Source of the DNA: Clostridiales bacterium
Lineage (GTDB): Bacteria; Bacillota; Clostridia; Oscillospirales; Ruminococcaceae
Length of the DNA: 39,142 bases
Direction of reading: 5' to 3'
Assembly (NCBI GenBank): GCA_019423685.1
Contig: JAHZAY010000015.1
Coordinates: forward strand, 1-39,142
Below, piece by piece: positions 22,873 to 31,339 of the stretch. Every line of letters begins with the position of its first letter. Position 1 is the first letter of the stretch. The position numbers were made by a program, and so were the translations under genes. Under the pieces are notes generated by a model. It saw only the letters and a list, made by a program, of their open reading frames with translations, did no database searches and was not told the DNA's origin.

Positions 22873-23670
22873 ATGGATATAAAAGAAAAAGTACTGCGCA
22901 ACCTCTCTTACGGCTTGTATCTGATTGGTGCCAGCGACAACGGCCGCGCGTGCGGATGCATTGTCAACACCGTCTTCCAGGTGACGAGCGTCAACCCGAT
23001 TGTAGCCATCAGCATGAACAAAGACAACTATACCTGGGAGCTGATCGAGCGTGAAAAGCGCTTTTCCGTTTCGATCCTTTCGGAAAAGACCCGCAAGGAA
23101 GTCATCCAGAAACTGGGATTTTCTTCGGGCCGCGATCAGGACAAATATGCCGGCTTGGACTATGAATGCAAGGAGGGGCTGCCGATTCTCAAGGAGCACT
23201 GCTGCGGCGCGCTGATCTGCAAGGTTGTTTCGGTGGCAGAGACCCCGACCCACATGGTAGTGCTGGCCTCTGTTGAGCAGGCGTTTGAACAGGAGAATGC
23301 AGTGCCGATGACCTATCGCTTCTACCACGAAGTCATCCGCGGTGGGGCGCCGAAGAATGCACCGTCCTATATTGCACCGGAGAAGATGGAGCAGGAGAAT
23401 ACAAAGCAAACATCCGAGCAGCGCTGGGTGTGCGATGTCTGCGGCTATGTATATGAAGGGGATTTGACCCTGGAGCCGGACGACTACACCTGCCCGCTGT
23501 GCGGTGTTGATAAAACACATTTTCACAAGGAGGAAACAAAAATGGCAGAAACTGAGCGCTGGGTATGTGACGTTTGCGGTTATGTATACGAAGGCGATCT
23601 GACCAAGGAGCCAGACGACTACGTTTGCCCAATCTGCGGCGTGGACAAGAGCCACTTTACAAAAGAGTAG
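22873..23670 (+). CDS. Flavin reductase with two C-terminal rubredoxin domains
   Basis: A 265-residue protein. Residues ~1-160 are a flavin-reductase-like FMN-binding domain (SYGLYLIGASDNG, NTVFQVTSVNP, FSVSILSE). Two almost identical rubredoxin domains follow, each CDVCGYVYEGDLT...C(P)xCGVDK: Cys187/190/207/210 and Cys232/235/252/255. The first domain layout equals the 'high molecular weight rubredoxin' (Hrb) of acetogens, which passes electrons to diiron flavoproteins that reduce oxygen or NO; those have one rubredoxin. The second domain begins with an in-frame ATG preceded by AAGGAGG. The gene starts 2 bases after birA, with AAGGAGA before its ATG. Confidence 0.92.
   Translation: MDIKEKVLRNLSYGLYLIGASDNGRACGCIVNTVFQVTSVNPIVAISMNKDNYTWELIEREKRFSVSILSEKTRKEVIQKLGFSSGRDQDKYAGLDYECKEGLPILKEHCCGALICKVVSVAETPTHMVVLASVEQAFEQENAVPMTYRFYHEVIRGGAPKNAPSYIAPEKMEQENTKQTSEQRWVCDVCGYVYEGDLTLEPDDYTCPLCGVDKTHFHKEETKMAETERWVCDVCGYVYEGDLTKEPDDYVCPICGVDKSHFTKE
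23527..23544 (+). promoter_or_regulatory. Internal ribosome binding site and start codon before the second rubredoxin domain
   Basis: AAGGAGG (23527-23533), 8 bases, then ATG (23542-23544), in frame at residue 224. Initiation here would give a free 42-residue rubredoxin (MAETERWVCDVCGY...). Confidence 0.7.
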
Positions 23671-23679
23671 GAAAAGGTC

Positions 23680-23708
23680 TTGCAATTTGTAGCGGGGAGT
23701 GATATAAT
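23680..23708 (+). promoter_or_regulatory. tRNA-Pro promoter
   Basis: TTGCAA (23680-23685) and TATAAT (23703-23708), spacer 17, starting 10 bases after the rubredoxin stop codon. Confidence 0.85.
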
Positions 23709-23720
23709 GGATTCTATCAT

Positions 23721-23796
23721 CTGGGTGTGGCGCAGCTGGTAGCGTGCTACCTTGGGGTGGTAGAGGCCGTGGGTTCAAGTCCCGCCACTCAGACCA
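23721..23796 (+). tRNA. tRNA-Pro, anticodon GGG
   Basis: Acceptor CTGGGTG pairs with CACTCAG (one G-U pair); A discriminator; CCA encoded. The anticodon stem CTACC/GGTAG holds TTGGGGT, giving GGG. The T-arm GTGGGTTCAAGTCCCGC is normal. It reads CCC and CCU. Confidence 0.97.
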
Positions 23797-23802
23797 AAGA
23801 AT

Positions 23803-23853
23803 AATCCCAAAGATTCTGCATATTTATGCGGATTCTTTGGGATTTTCTTTTTT
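23803..23853 (+). terminator. Terminator after tRNA-Pro
   Basis: AATCCCAAAGATTC pairs with GGATTCTTTGGGATT (one mismatch) and is followed by TTCTTTTTT. The sequence from 23854 to about 24070 shows no gene. Confidence 0.88.
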
Positions 23854-24087
23854 GCCTTTTTAAGCAGAAAAGGCTGTAGAGAAGGGTGTCATTTAAAGAA
23901 ATCTCTGCGGGCTTTGTGGCAATCTTTCAGAAAAAAGAGGCCCAATTTTGAAGGCGGAGAGCGATTAAAATTACAGCTATCGTGAAAAAAGATGCAGAAT
24001 TTCCCGGCAATTAGCATACAGATACAGCCGCAACTTTAGTCAAAAAAACAATAGTTTCGATATGAAAAAACAGATATACTATTGAAT

Positions 24088-24182
24088 GAAGGAAGAAGGC
24101 AGAACCTCTAATGCTCTGCCTTCTGTGGGGAGCAGTCCCCAGCAAAAAAGAAAACCCTCTTTCTCCTGAGAGGGCTTTTTTT
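24088..24182 (+). ncRNA. Candidate structured RNA or attenuator before the MATE operon
   Basis: Three consecutive stems lie upstream of the exporter operon. The first is a perfect 10-base AGAAGGCAGA/TCTGCCTTCT (24094-24124) with an 11-base loop. The second is TGGGGA-GCAG-TCCCCA (24126-24141). The third is a terminator, CCCTCT/AGAGGG (24155-24174), followed by CTTTTTTT. A TATACT at 24075-24080 could be its -10; the -35 is poor. The terminator loop carries CTCCT, complementary to ribosome binding sites. It matches no riboswitch class I know. Either a leader that terminates before the exporter gene or a free small RNA. Confidence 0.55.
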
Positions 24183-24211
24183 ATGCGCATCGACAGGAGA
24201 GGAAGGGTGTA

Positions 24212-25579
24212 TTGAGTAGGATGAAAGAGAACAAAGGATTGATGACCGAAGGTGTCATCTGGAAACAGCTGCTTTTATTTGCGCTGCCGCTATTGCTGGG
24301 CAACCTGTTTCAGCAGTTTTACAATACGGTAGACTCCATTGTGGTCGGCAACTACATCGGCCCCAATGCATTGGCGGCGGTGGGAGCGAGCACCCCGATC
24401 GTCAACCTGATGGTCGGGTTGTTCACCGGCCTGGGAACCGGTGCAGGTGTAGTCATCGCCCAATTTTATGGGGCAAAGGATGAACAGGGTGTCCATGACG
24501 GTGTACATACCACCATCGCGCTGTGTCTGGCGGCGGGCATTGTGATGGGAATTGTGGGAGTGCAGTTTTCACCATGGATTTTGAGTGCGCTGGACACGCC
24601 GCCGGAAGTCATGGAGGGCTCGGTCATTTATTTGCAGATCTACTTTTTAGGCGTCATGGCCCTGATGATCTACAACATGGGATCGGGCATTCTGCGCGCG
24701 ATCGGAGATTCGCGCACCCCGCTCTATTTTTTGATTGTTTCGAGTGTAGTCAACATCGTATTGGACCTAGTCTTTGTTATCAATCTTCAGATGGGCGTCG
24801 CGGGCGTCGCGTGGGCGACGTTGGTCGCACAGGTGATCTCGGCGTGTCTGGTTTTGATTCGGTTGATGACCACCAAGGAATGCTATAAACTGATTTTGCG
24901 GGACATCCGTTTTCACAAAGAGGTCCTGTTTGAGACGATTCGGATCGGTCTGCCGAGCGGCATACAGAATGCGGTTGTCTCCTTTTCCAACCTCATCGTC
25001 CAGTACAACATCAACAGCTTTGGTGCAGCGGCGGTGGCCGGATGCAGTGCCTACAACAAGATCGACGGTTTTGCGGTTTTGCCGGTTATGAGCTTCTCGA
25101 TGGCGGTCACGACCTTCACCGGACAAAACATCGGCGCGCGAAACTTTGAGAGGGTAAAGCGCGGCGCCTCCACATGTCTGAAACTATCGATGGGCGTCAC
25201 CATTACCCTATCAGTTCTTTTGTATATCTTTGGAGGAAATCTGCTGCGGGTCTTTTCGTCCGATCCGCAGGTGCTGTCCTATGCAGTCAACATGATGCAC
25301 TCCCTTGCACCGGCCTATGTATGTCTTGCGGTGGCGCACACCTATGCGGGCGTCGTGCGCGGTGCAGGCATCTCGATTGTGCCGATGATTGCCCTGGTGG
25401 GCAACATGTGTGTGCTGCGCATCATCTGGCTTTCCCTGGCGATGCCGATTTTCCACAGCATTTTCATCGTATATCTGGGATATTCGCTGACCTGGTTTGG
25501 AAGTGGGCTGTCGCTGTTCCTCTACTACCACAAATCTGGCTGGCTGGAAAAGCAGCAGCTGCACTATCAGCAGATATAA
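24212..25579 (+). CDS. MATE-family multidrug exporter
   Basis: A 455-residue polytopic membrane protein with ~12 helices in two related halves, as in NorM/DinF-type MATE exporters that expel drugs or metabolites using Na+ or H+. The opening LFALPLLLGNLFQQFYNTVDSI and GALGI-type half repeats are typical. The start is uncertain: TTG at 24212 has AGAGG at 9 bases, while an ATG at 24221 lies 13 bases from GGAAGGG. A terminator ~30 bases upstream suggests transcription attenuation. It heads a four-gene operon. Confidence 0.93.
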   Translation: MSRMKENKGLMTEGVIWKQLLLFALPLLLGNLFQQFYNTVDSIVVGNYIGPNALAAVGASTPIVNLMVGLFTGLGTGAGVVIAQFYGAKDEQGVHDGVHTTIALCLAAGIVMGIVGVQFSPWILSALDTPPEVMEGSVIYLQIYFLGVMALMIYNMGSGILRAIGDSRTPLYFLIVSSVVNIVLDLVFVINLQMGVAGVAWATLVAQVISACLVLIRLMTTKECYKLILRDIRFHKEVLFETIRIGLPSGIQNAVVSFSNLIVQYNINSFGAAAVAGCSAYNKIDGFAVLPVMSFSMAVTTFTGQNIGARNFERVKRGASTCLKLSMGVTITLSVLLYIFGGNLLRVFSSDPQVLSYAVNMMHSLAPAYVCLAVAHTYAGVVRGAGISIVPMIALVGNMCVLRIIWLSLAMPIFHSIFIVYLGYSLTWFGSGLSLFLYYHKSGWLEKQQLHYQQI

Positions 25580-25597
25580 GGAGGGACTACGGAAAAG

Positions 25598-26503
25598 ATG
25601 AAAAAAGATTTGCTGGCGAGTCTCTCCTTGTTTTTAGTGGCGGTGATCTGGGGCACAGGATTTATCGCCTCGCAGATGGCGCTGGACGCACAGTTGAGCT
25701 CGGCCTTTATCATCTTTGTTCGCTTTGCCATTGCAGCGCTGCTGGTCGGGCTGATTTTCCACAAGGATTTAAAGCGCCAGTTAAAACGAGAGCACCTCAA
25801 GGGCGGAATTTTGATCGGGAGCTTTTTGTTCTTTGCCTTTTATGTGCAGACCGTGGGGCTGCAATACACCACCCCCTCCAACAACGCCTTCATCACGGCG
25901 GCCAATGTAGTCATCGTGCCGTTTTTGTGGTGGGCGGTGAGCCACAAAAAACCGGGAAACAAATACATCTTTTCTTCCTTTTTATGCCTGGTGGGCATCG
26001 GGATTCTTTCCTTTAAAGGAGGAGCCCTTTCTTTCCAGATTGGAGATCTGCTCACCTTGCTGTGTGCCTTCCTCTTTGCCTGCCAGATTGTGGCAACCGG
26101 CATTTTGGCTGCGCAGATGGAAGCGAAGGTCATCGTCTTTTTGCAGTTTGTGGTAGCGGCAGCGTGGGGGCTTGTGATGTTTTTGCTGACCGATCGAGAT
26201 TTTTCGGCCTTTGTAAATTCCGAAGGAATGAGTGCGGTGGTCTATTTGGGTGTATTTAGCACCTGTCTGTGTTATTTTTTGCAGACGAGTGCACAGCGCT
26301 TTGTACATTCCACCAAGGCTGCGATTATCCTTGCGACCGAGTCGTTATTCGGCAGCATCTTTTCGGTGCTGCTGGGATATGACCCGATGAGCGCGCAACT
26401 GGTAGTGGGCGGCCTCATCATCTTGACTTCGATCATTCTGCCGGAGTTGCCGATCGGCAAAAAGGAGGAGCCCGTCCTGGTAGAGAAAAAGGAGGAAGAG
26501 TGA
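25598..26503 (+). CDS. EamA/DMT-family transporter
   Basis: A 301-residue drug/metabolite transporter with ten predicted helices in two EamA repeats. The first repeat contains VIWGTGFIASQMAL near residues 14-27 and the second ends LLGYDPMSAQLVVGGLIIL. Family members export amino acids, nucleobases or drugs; the substrate is not evident. The C-terminus is charged (Lys/Glu-rich). AAGGAGG precedes the start by ~14 bases, and the stop overlaps the next ATG (TGATG). Confidence 0.92.
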   Translation: MKKDLLASLSLFLVAVIWGTGFIASQMALDAQLSSAFIIFVRFAIAALLVGLIFHKDLKRQLKREHLKGGILIGSFLFFAFYVQTVGLQYTTPSNNAFITAANVVIVPFLWWAVSHKKPGNKYIFSSFLCLVGIGILSFKGGALSFQIGDLLTLLCAFLFACQIVATGILAAQMEAKVIVFLQFVVAAAWGLVMFLLTDRDFSAFVNSEGMSAVVYLGVFSTCLCYFLQTSAQRFVHSTKAAIILATESLFGSIFSVLLGYDPMSAQLVVGGLIILTSIILPELPIGKKEEPVLVEKKEEE

Positions 26504-26964
26504 TGGCCGACCGGTGCATGGAAAGCCCCATCGGCGCGCTGTGGCTGCGCGAAGAGGCGGGGAAGATCACGCGGTTATCCTTTGAACGGCCGCAGCAGGT
26601 GGTGCTGGAGAGTTCCCCGCTGCTCGAGGAAGCGGTGCAGCAGCTGGAAGCGTACTTTGCTGGGAGGCGGCAGGAGTTCACACTGCCACTGTGTCCGGCG
26701 GGAACCGATTTTCAGCGGCAGGTTTGGGCGCAGCTGCAGGCGATTCCCTACGGCCAGACGAGGACCTACCGCCAGATTGCACAGGCTGTGGGGAACCCGC
26801 GGGCCTGTCGTGCAGTCGGGATGGCAAACCACCGCAACCCCATCGCAATCTTGATTCCCTGTCACCGGGTGATTGGGGCAGATGGGACCTTGACCGGATA
26901 TGCGGGGGGACTGAAAGCAAAGGAGTGGCTGTTGCAGCTCGAACAAAAGGGGATGGAAAGATGA
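26503..26964 (+). CDS. ogt: Methylated-DNA--protein-cysteine methyltransferase
   Basis: A 153-residue suicide repair protein that moves the methyl group of O6-methylguanine to its own cysteine. The active site IPCHRVIG (Cys ~127) and the helix-turn-helix arginine-finger region (VGNPRACRAVGMANHRNP) are intact. An N-terminal RNase H-like domain of ~75 residues precedes the catalytic domain. ATG is favoured over a GTG one codon earlier, since it gives the classic TGATG overlap with the upstream gene. The stop overlaps the next start (ATGA). Confidence 0.95.
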   Translation: MADRCMESPIGALWLREEAGKITRLSFERPQQVVLESSPLLEEAVQQLEAYFAGRRQEFTLPLCPAGTDFQRQVWAQLQAIPYGQTRTYRQIAQAVGNPRACRAVGMANHRNPIAILIPCHRVIGADGTLTGYAGGLKAKEWLLQLEQKGMER

Positions 26965-27476
26965 TCATTCTCCTTGCCGGGGCGAGCCACACAGGCAAGA
27001 CCCTTTTGGCACAGAGATTATTAGAACAGTATCATTACCCGTACCTTTCGATCGACCATCTGAAGATGGGTCTGATTCGCAGTGGACAGACGGCGCTTAC
27101 ACCGCAGGACGACCGGCAGCTGACAGGCTATCTTTGGCCGATTGTGCGCGAGATGGTCAAGACCGCGATCGAAAACAATCAAAATCTGATTGTGGAGGGG
27201 TGTTACATCCCTTTTGATTGGCAGCAGGATTTTGCAGCGGACTACCTGGAACAGATTCGCTTTCTATGTCTTGTGATGAGTGAGCGGTATATTCGCGGAC
27301 ACGTTGCGGAGATTCTCTCCCATTCCAGTGATATTGAGAAAAGGATGGAAGAGGAAATTGAAGTGGAGGAATTGGTGCGGGAGAACGCAGAAAATCTGGT
27401 GCAGTGCAGGGCGCGCGGTCTGCCCTACTGTCTCATTGATTTGGAATATCCAAAAGAAATTATCCTAAATGTATAA
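26961..27476 (+). CDS. P-loop kinase-like protein
   Basis: A 171-residue ATP-binding protein. Walker A is AGASHTGKT (residues 6-14), a helix and the LSIDHLKMGLI strand follow, and VEGCYIP near residue 77 resembles a Walker B / base-binding strand. This is the layout of small adenylate-kinase-like or zeta-toxin-like kinases; the substrate is unknown. The C-terminal half is acidic (MEEEIEVEELVRENAENL). ATG overlaps the ogt stop. No antitoxin-like gene lies nearby, so a toxin role is not supported. Confidence 0.78.
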   Translation: MIILLAGASHTGKTLLAQRLLEQYHYPYLSIDHLKMGLIRSGQTALTPQDDRQLTGYLWPIVREMVKTAIENNQNLIVEGCYIPFDWQQDFAADYLEQIRFLCLVMSERYIRGHVAEILSHSSDIEKRMEEEIEVEELVRENAENLVQCRARGLPYCLIDLEYPKEIILNV

Positions 27477-27700
27477 ATTAAAAGGGACTTTTGGAAATGC
27501 GATTGGACTCCTGAATATCCGCCAAGAAAAAACGAAATAGCTCTTCCAATTTCTACTAATTGTATAAACAGAGGGAAATATTTGTAATTTAGGACACAGC
27601 GAGAGGGAAAAACGGCGGATCAAGAGAATTTGAAAATATTCAAAGAGTATAATCAAATATATTTTTGACAAATTAGCTCAGATTTTTGAGGAGAAAAGCA
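27477..27700. other. AT-rich intergenic stretch
   Basis: About 220 bases between two convergent units, with no ORF, promoter or clear repeat that I can support. Confidence 0.5.
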
Positions 27701-27744
27701 AACGGAGTGGGAAACAGCTTTCGCTGTTTCCCACTCCGTTTTTG
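27701..27744. terminator. Strong bidirectional terminator after mutY
   Basis: An 18-base perfect stem (27701-27718 with 27723-27740) with loop TTTC, followed by T's on the plus side and A-rich sequence on the left. Confidence 0.93.
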
Positions 27745-27753
27745 CTGTGTGTT

Positions 27754-28854
27754 TTACCGATGAAACAACTTCCGATAGGCACCGAAGGCGGACGGAAGGG
27801 TGATCTGATCGATATTTTGTACCAAGGCATATTCTGGCGGCAGAAGGGCCTGTGCAGCTTGCAGGCTATCGGCGCCGGCGTAGAGCATCCAGGCGGACAT
27901 CTGCCACTCGATGTGGGTGAACAGGTGTTTGGAGCTGCATTGTGGGGCGATGCGCCGGATAAACAGTCCGAGCGGCTGTGCAAGCTGCAGCGCCTCGCGC
28001 AGTGCCTCCTCCTGGCTGAGGGTGCCGGGGACAGCGGGGAACTCCCACATGCCGCTGAGCACCCCCTTATTGGGGCGGCGATGCAGGAGGGTTGCGTTTC
28101 CTTCCGGGAAGGAGCAGTCGAACAACAGCAGGGTGCGCTGTTCGATGCGGCGGGGTTTGCGCTTGGATTTGACGGGAAAGGATTCCTCCTGTCCCTGCTG
28201 ATGTGCAAGGCACAGCGCTTGCAGTGGGCAGACTAGACATTGAGGGGCTGCATTTGGCAAACACACCATCGAACCGAGGTCCATAAAGGCCTGATTATAG
28301 TTCCCGGAACCGTGGGCGGGCATGATGGGGGCAAGCAGCTTTTGCAGTGCGATTTTGGTGGCGGGGAGGGAGATGTCCTGGTCAGAACAGAGCAGCCTTG
28401 CAATTACCCGCAGGAGGTTGCCGTCCACCGCAGGAACCGGCTGGTCGAAGGCGATGGAGGCGATGGCGCCGGCGGTATAGTCTCCGATGCCCGGAAGTTT
28501 GCGCAGCTCGTCGTAGCGGCTGGGCAGTTGTCCGCCGTATTGGGTGACGAGCAGTTGTGCAGCTTTTTGCAGGTTGCGTGCCCGGCTATAATAGCCCAGC
28601 CCCTCCCACAACTTGAGCAGCTGTTCTTCCGGGCAGCTGGCCAAAGCTTCGATGGTGGGAAGCGCTTGCAAAAAGCGCGCATAATATCCCTTTACTGCCT
28701 CAACACGGGTCTGTTGCAGCATAATCTCCGAGATCCAAACGTGATAGGGCGTGGGGCTTTCCCGCCACGGCAAGGTGCGCCGGTTTTGGGAATACCACAA
28801 TAAAAGCGGCTCCACCGTTTGGGCGAGCCGCTGTTCTGGCGATAGCGAGCACAT
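27754..28854 (-). CDS. mutY: A/G-specific adenine DNA glycosylase
   Basis: A 366-residue repair enzyme that removes adenine mispaired with 8-oxoguanine. The catalytic Glu is in SEIMLQQTRV (~Glu43), the helix-hairpin-helix is LPGIGDYTAGAI, and the catalytic Asp is in AVDGN (~Asp144). The 4Fe-4S loop CLPNAAPQCLVCPLQALC fits C-x8-C-x2-C-x5-C; a six-residue first gap is usual, so it is slightly longer. A C-terminal MutT-like recognition domain (~230-366) contains GVLSGMWEFPAVPG. The ribosome site AGGAG is ~11 bases away. The MntR-like gene ends 5 bases upstream, so the two form one unit. Confidence 0.95.
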   Translation of the reverse strand: MCSLSPEQRLAQTVEPLLLWYSQNRRTLPWRESPTPYHVWISEIMLQQTRVEAVKGYYARFLQALPTIEALASCPEEQLLKLWEGLGYYSRARNLQKAAQLLVTQYGGQLPSRYDELRKLPGIGDYTAGAIASIAFDQPVPAVDGNLLRVIARLLCSDQDISLPATKIALQKLLAPIMPAHGSGNYNQAFMDLGSMVCLPNAAPQCLVCPLQALCLAHQQGQEESFPVKSKRKPRRIEQRTLLLFDCSFPEGNATLLHRRPNKGVLSGMWEFPAVPGTLSQEEALREALQLAQPLGLFIRRIAPQCSSKHLFTHIEWQMSAWMLYAGADSLQAAQALLPPEYALVQNIDQITLPSAFGAYRKLFHR

Positions 28855-28859
28855 ATCGA

Positions 28860-29231
28860 TCAGTTCTCCTGTTGTTGCAGAAAGTCCTTAATTTTATCAA
28901 AGGTTTCCTGGCTGATGACGTGTTCAATGCGGCAGGCGTCGGCGGAGGCGTTTTGTTCGCTGACTCCCAATGCCTGCAAAAAGTTTGTCAGGGTGCAGTG
29001 GCGCTCATAGATGGCCTCGGCGCGTTGGCGGCCCGACTCGGTGAGCACAATGAGGTTATTTTTTTCCATGGTGATGTAGCCTGCTGTGCGCAGGATGCTC
29101 ATTGCGCGGCTGACGCTGGGCTTGGAAAAGGCAAGCTCGTTGGCGATGTCGATCGAACGCACGCTTCCATTTTTCTGTTCCAGCATGAGGATGGTTTCAA
29201 GATAGTTTTCACCGGATTCCTGAATCTTCAT
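28860..29231 (-). CDS. Short DtxR/MntR-type metal-dependent regulator
   Basis: A 123-residue regulator. Residues ~1-65 are the DtxR-type winged helix (ENYLETILML; LAFSKPSVSRAMSIL as recognition helix). Residues ~66-123 form the dimerisation/metal domain, with metal-ligand-like Cys, Glu and His in ACRIEHVIS and a His in YERHCTL. There is no SH3 domain, so it resembles MntR rather than DtxR in length. Manganese or iron would be the co-repressor. The start at MKIQESGENY follows GGAGAG by 9 bases; a start three codons earlier would overlap that site. It reads into mutY. Confidence 0.87.
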   Translation of the reverse strand: MKIQESGENYLETILMLEQKNGSVRSIDIANELAFSKPSVSRAMSILRTAGYITMEKNNLIVLTESGRQRAEAIYERHCTLTNFLQALGVSEQNASADACRIEHVISQETFDKIKDFLQQQEN

Positions 29232-29491
29232 AGCAAACATCTCTCCTTTCCAAAAGAGGTTTTTTGGCACAGGAATGCACAGTGCGGCGCTCTGTGCCGA
29301 AGGGAGATCCAAAAAAACGAAAAAAGAGACATCTTTACACAATGCACAGAGCACAGCCGTTACAGCCGTATTTATTTTAACATAATTGCGCGATGCTTGC
29401 AAGCGAAAGCGAGCGTATCTGTGCAGATGCAGGAGGTACTAAATGCAGGCACACAAGCGCAGACAAGCTCTGGGAAAAAGGCAAATGGAGA

Positions 29492-29520
29492 TTGACAGCC
29501 CTGCCGCTTTGCTTTACAAT
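29492..29520 (+). promoter_or_regulatory. Promoter of the pseudouridine synthase gene
   Basis: TTGACA (29492-29497) and TACAAT (29515-29520), spacer 17, 60 bases before the start. Confidence 0.85.
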
Positions 29521-29580
29521 AGGTGTAACGTCGAAAGCGTTTTGATGATTTTAAAGGATATGAGAAGTAAGGAGTCGAGC

Positions 29581-30576
29581 ATGGAAAACGCAATCAGAAT
29601 CCAAAAGGTGCTCTCCGAGCAGGGCGTAGCCTCCCGGCGCAAGGTCGAGGAGTGGATCACCGAAGGGAAAATCAAGGTAAACGGCCGTCCGGCTACCCTG
29701 GGACAGAAGATCAACCCCAACCGCGATGTGGTGACGATCGACGGGGAGCGGGTCTATTTTCAGAAGAACAACATGAAATATTACATCATGCTGCACAAGC
29801 CGCGCGGCTATGTGACCACCATGAGCGACGAGCTTGGAAGAAAATGTGGGGCAGAGCTTGTGGAGGATGTGCCGGAGAGGGTATATCCGATCGGACGCTT
29901 GGACAAGGACAGTGAGGGAATGCTGCTGTTCACCAACGACGGTGAATTTGCAAACTTTATCATGCATCCAAGCCACCACATCTCCAAAACCTACCGCGTT
30001 ACCGTCCGTCCGGACATCACCGACGCACAGGTTGTGCGCCTTTCCACCGGTGTGGAGATCGACGGCAAAAAGACCAGCCCCGCGCATGTGACGGTTTTGG
30101 AAAAGGAGCCTGGACGTGTGGTATTGCAGATGGTGATTTACGAGGGCCGCAACCGTCAGGTCAGAAAGATGTGTGAGGCGGTAGGGCTGGAGGTTGCGCG
30201 CTTAAAGCGCACGGCGATCGGTCCATTGAAGCTGGGCATGTTGGCTCCGGGCAAATGGCGCGAGCTGCGTCCGGGCGAAATTGGCATGCTGCGCAATGCG
30301 GTGAAAGCGTCGACAGGCGCACCGGAGACGCTGGGCGATCTGGACGAAGGGATGCTTGAGGGAGCGGCGCGCAAGAACCGGAGGGTCACGATGCCCCAGC
30401 AGGAGCGCCGTCCAAAACGTGTCGAGCAGTATGAGGAGCGCAGCCAGAAAGGCGGCCAACACCGCAGCGGCTACCGCGACGATCGGCACAATATGAAGGG
30501 CTCATTCGAGAAAAATCAGCGCGCAGCGGACCACAAGGGCTTCAAGCCGTTTCGCAAAAAGGGCTCGGGAATGTAA
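29581..30576 (+). CDS. RsuA/RluB-family rRNA pseudouridine synthase
   Basis: A 331-residue enzyme that isomerises uridine in rRNA (RluB: 23S; RsuA: 16S). Residues 1-60 are an S4 RNA-binding domain (RIQKVLSEQGVASRRKVEEWI). The catalytic Asp lies in YPIGRLDKDSEGMLLFTNDG (~Asp105), and the late motif YEGRNRQVRKM is intact. A strongly basic, probably unordered tail of ~80 residues (rich in Arg, Lys, Gln, His) follows the enzyme domain. AAGGAG lies 6 bases before the ATG, whereas an in-frame extension to 29443 has no ribosome site and precedes the promoter. Confidence 0.92.
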   Translation: MENAIRIQKVLSEQGVASRRKVEEWITEGKIKVNGRPATLGQKINPNRDVVTIDGERVYFQKNNMKYYIMLHKPRGYVTTMSDELGRKCGAELVEDVPERVYPIGRLDKDSEGMLLFTNDGEFANFIMHPSHHISKTYRVTVRPDITDAQVVRLSTGVEIDGKKTSPAHVTVLEKEPGRVVLQMVIYEGRNRQVRKMCEAVGLEVARLKRTAIGPLKLGMLAPGKWRELRPGEIGMLRNAVKASTGAPETLGDLDEGMLEGAARKNRRVTMPQQERRPKRVEQYEERSQKGGQHRSGYRDDRHNMKGSFEKNQRAADHKGFKPFRKKGSGM

Positions 30577-30751
30577 GGCTGAATCCCCTGGTTGATGCAA
30601 AAAGCGGCCGGCAATCTGGCTATGCAAATGGAGAAACGCACCGCAAAAGCAGCAGTCAGGATTTATGGGCAGACACAACAGCATTTTTGCGGGCGGGCGT
30701 TATTTTGCCGGCCAATTTATTTTCGCAAAAGTAAGGAAAGAAGGAAACACG

Positions 30752-31288
30752 ATGATGAAGGTGACCTTTGTGCGTCACGGGCAGACAAGCTGGAACCTGC
30801 TGGGCAAACAGCAGGGACTTGCCGACATCCCGCTTGATGAGACCGGTATTGCACAGGCTCATCAGACAAAGGAGCTTTTAAAGGACAAACACTTTGACCG
30901 GGTGTACTGTTCCCCCCTCACCCGTGCGCGGCAGACAGCGCAGATTATCTGCGAGGACAGGGATATTCCCATCCTTTTGGAGCCAAGGCTGATCGAGCGC
31001 GACATGGGCGAATTTGAAGGGATGACCTGGCATCAGTTTGACACCCGTGCCTTTTGGGATTATACGGCAAATCTCCACTATCAAAAGGCGGAGAACATCC
31101 GCGACTTTTACGCAAGGGTCTACAGCTTTTTGGATACCCTCAAGGGCAAGGAAGGAAGTGTGCTGCTGGTTGCGCACGGCGGCGTCTTTGCTCCGGTATC
31201 CAGCTATGCGGGACACTCCAAAAAGGAAGATAACCTGCTGGACGACCTGATCGGCAACGCCCAGGCGTTTGAATTTACCATCCAGTAG
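30752..31288 (+). CDS. Histidine phosphatase (phosphoglycerate mutase-like) protein
   Basis: A 178-residue member of the histidine phosphatase family. The phosphohistidine motif is VRHGQTSWN (His ~9), the arginine and glutamate of the pocket are in SPLTRARQTAQII and ERDMGEFEGMTW, and the second catalytic His is in LLVAHGGVF. Members are broad phosphomonoesterases or cofactor-dependent mutases; the substrate is unknown. The start at MMKVTFVRHG follows AAGGA by 6 bases. The ~175 bases upstream contain no clear promoter. Confidence 0.9.
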   Translation: MMKVTFVRHGQTSWNLLGKQQGLADIPLDETGIAQAHQTKELLKDKHFDRVYCSPLTRARQTAQIICEDRDIPILLEPRLIERDMGEFEGMTWHQFDTRAFWDYTANLHYQKAENIRDFYARVYSFLDTLKGKEGSVLLVAHGGVFAPVSSYAGHSKKEDNLLDDLIGNAQAFEFTIQ

Positions 31289-31339
31289 AAGAAGAGGCCG
31301 TTTTTTAAAACGAACCGGATCATATCAGGGAGGATTGCG

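Noticed and set aside
22483..23670. A 395-codon frame extending the rubredoxin protein upstream into birA
   Set aside because: The extension overlaps birA in another frame; AAGGAGA before 22873 marks the real start.
26961..27476. P-loop protein considered as a zeta-type toxin
   Set aside because: No antitoxin gene is adjacent and the gene is embedded in an exporter/repair operon; only a generic kinase call is supported.
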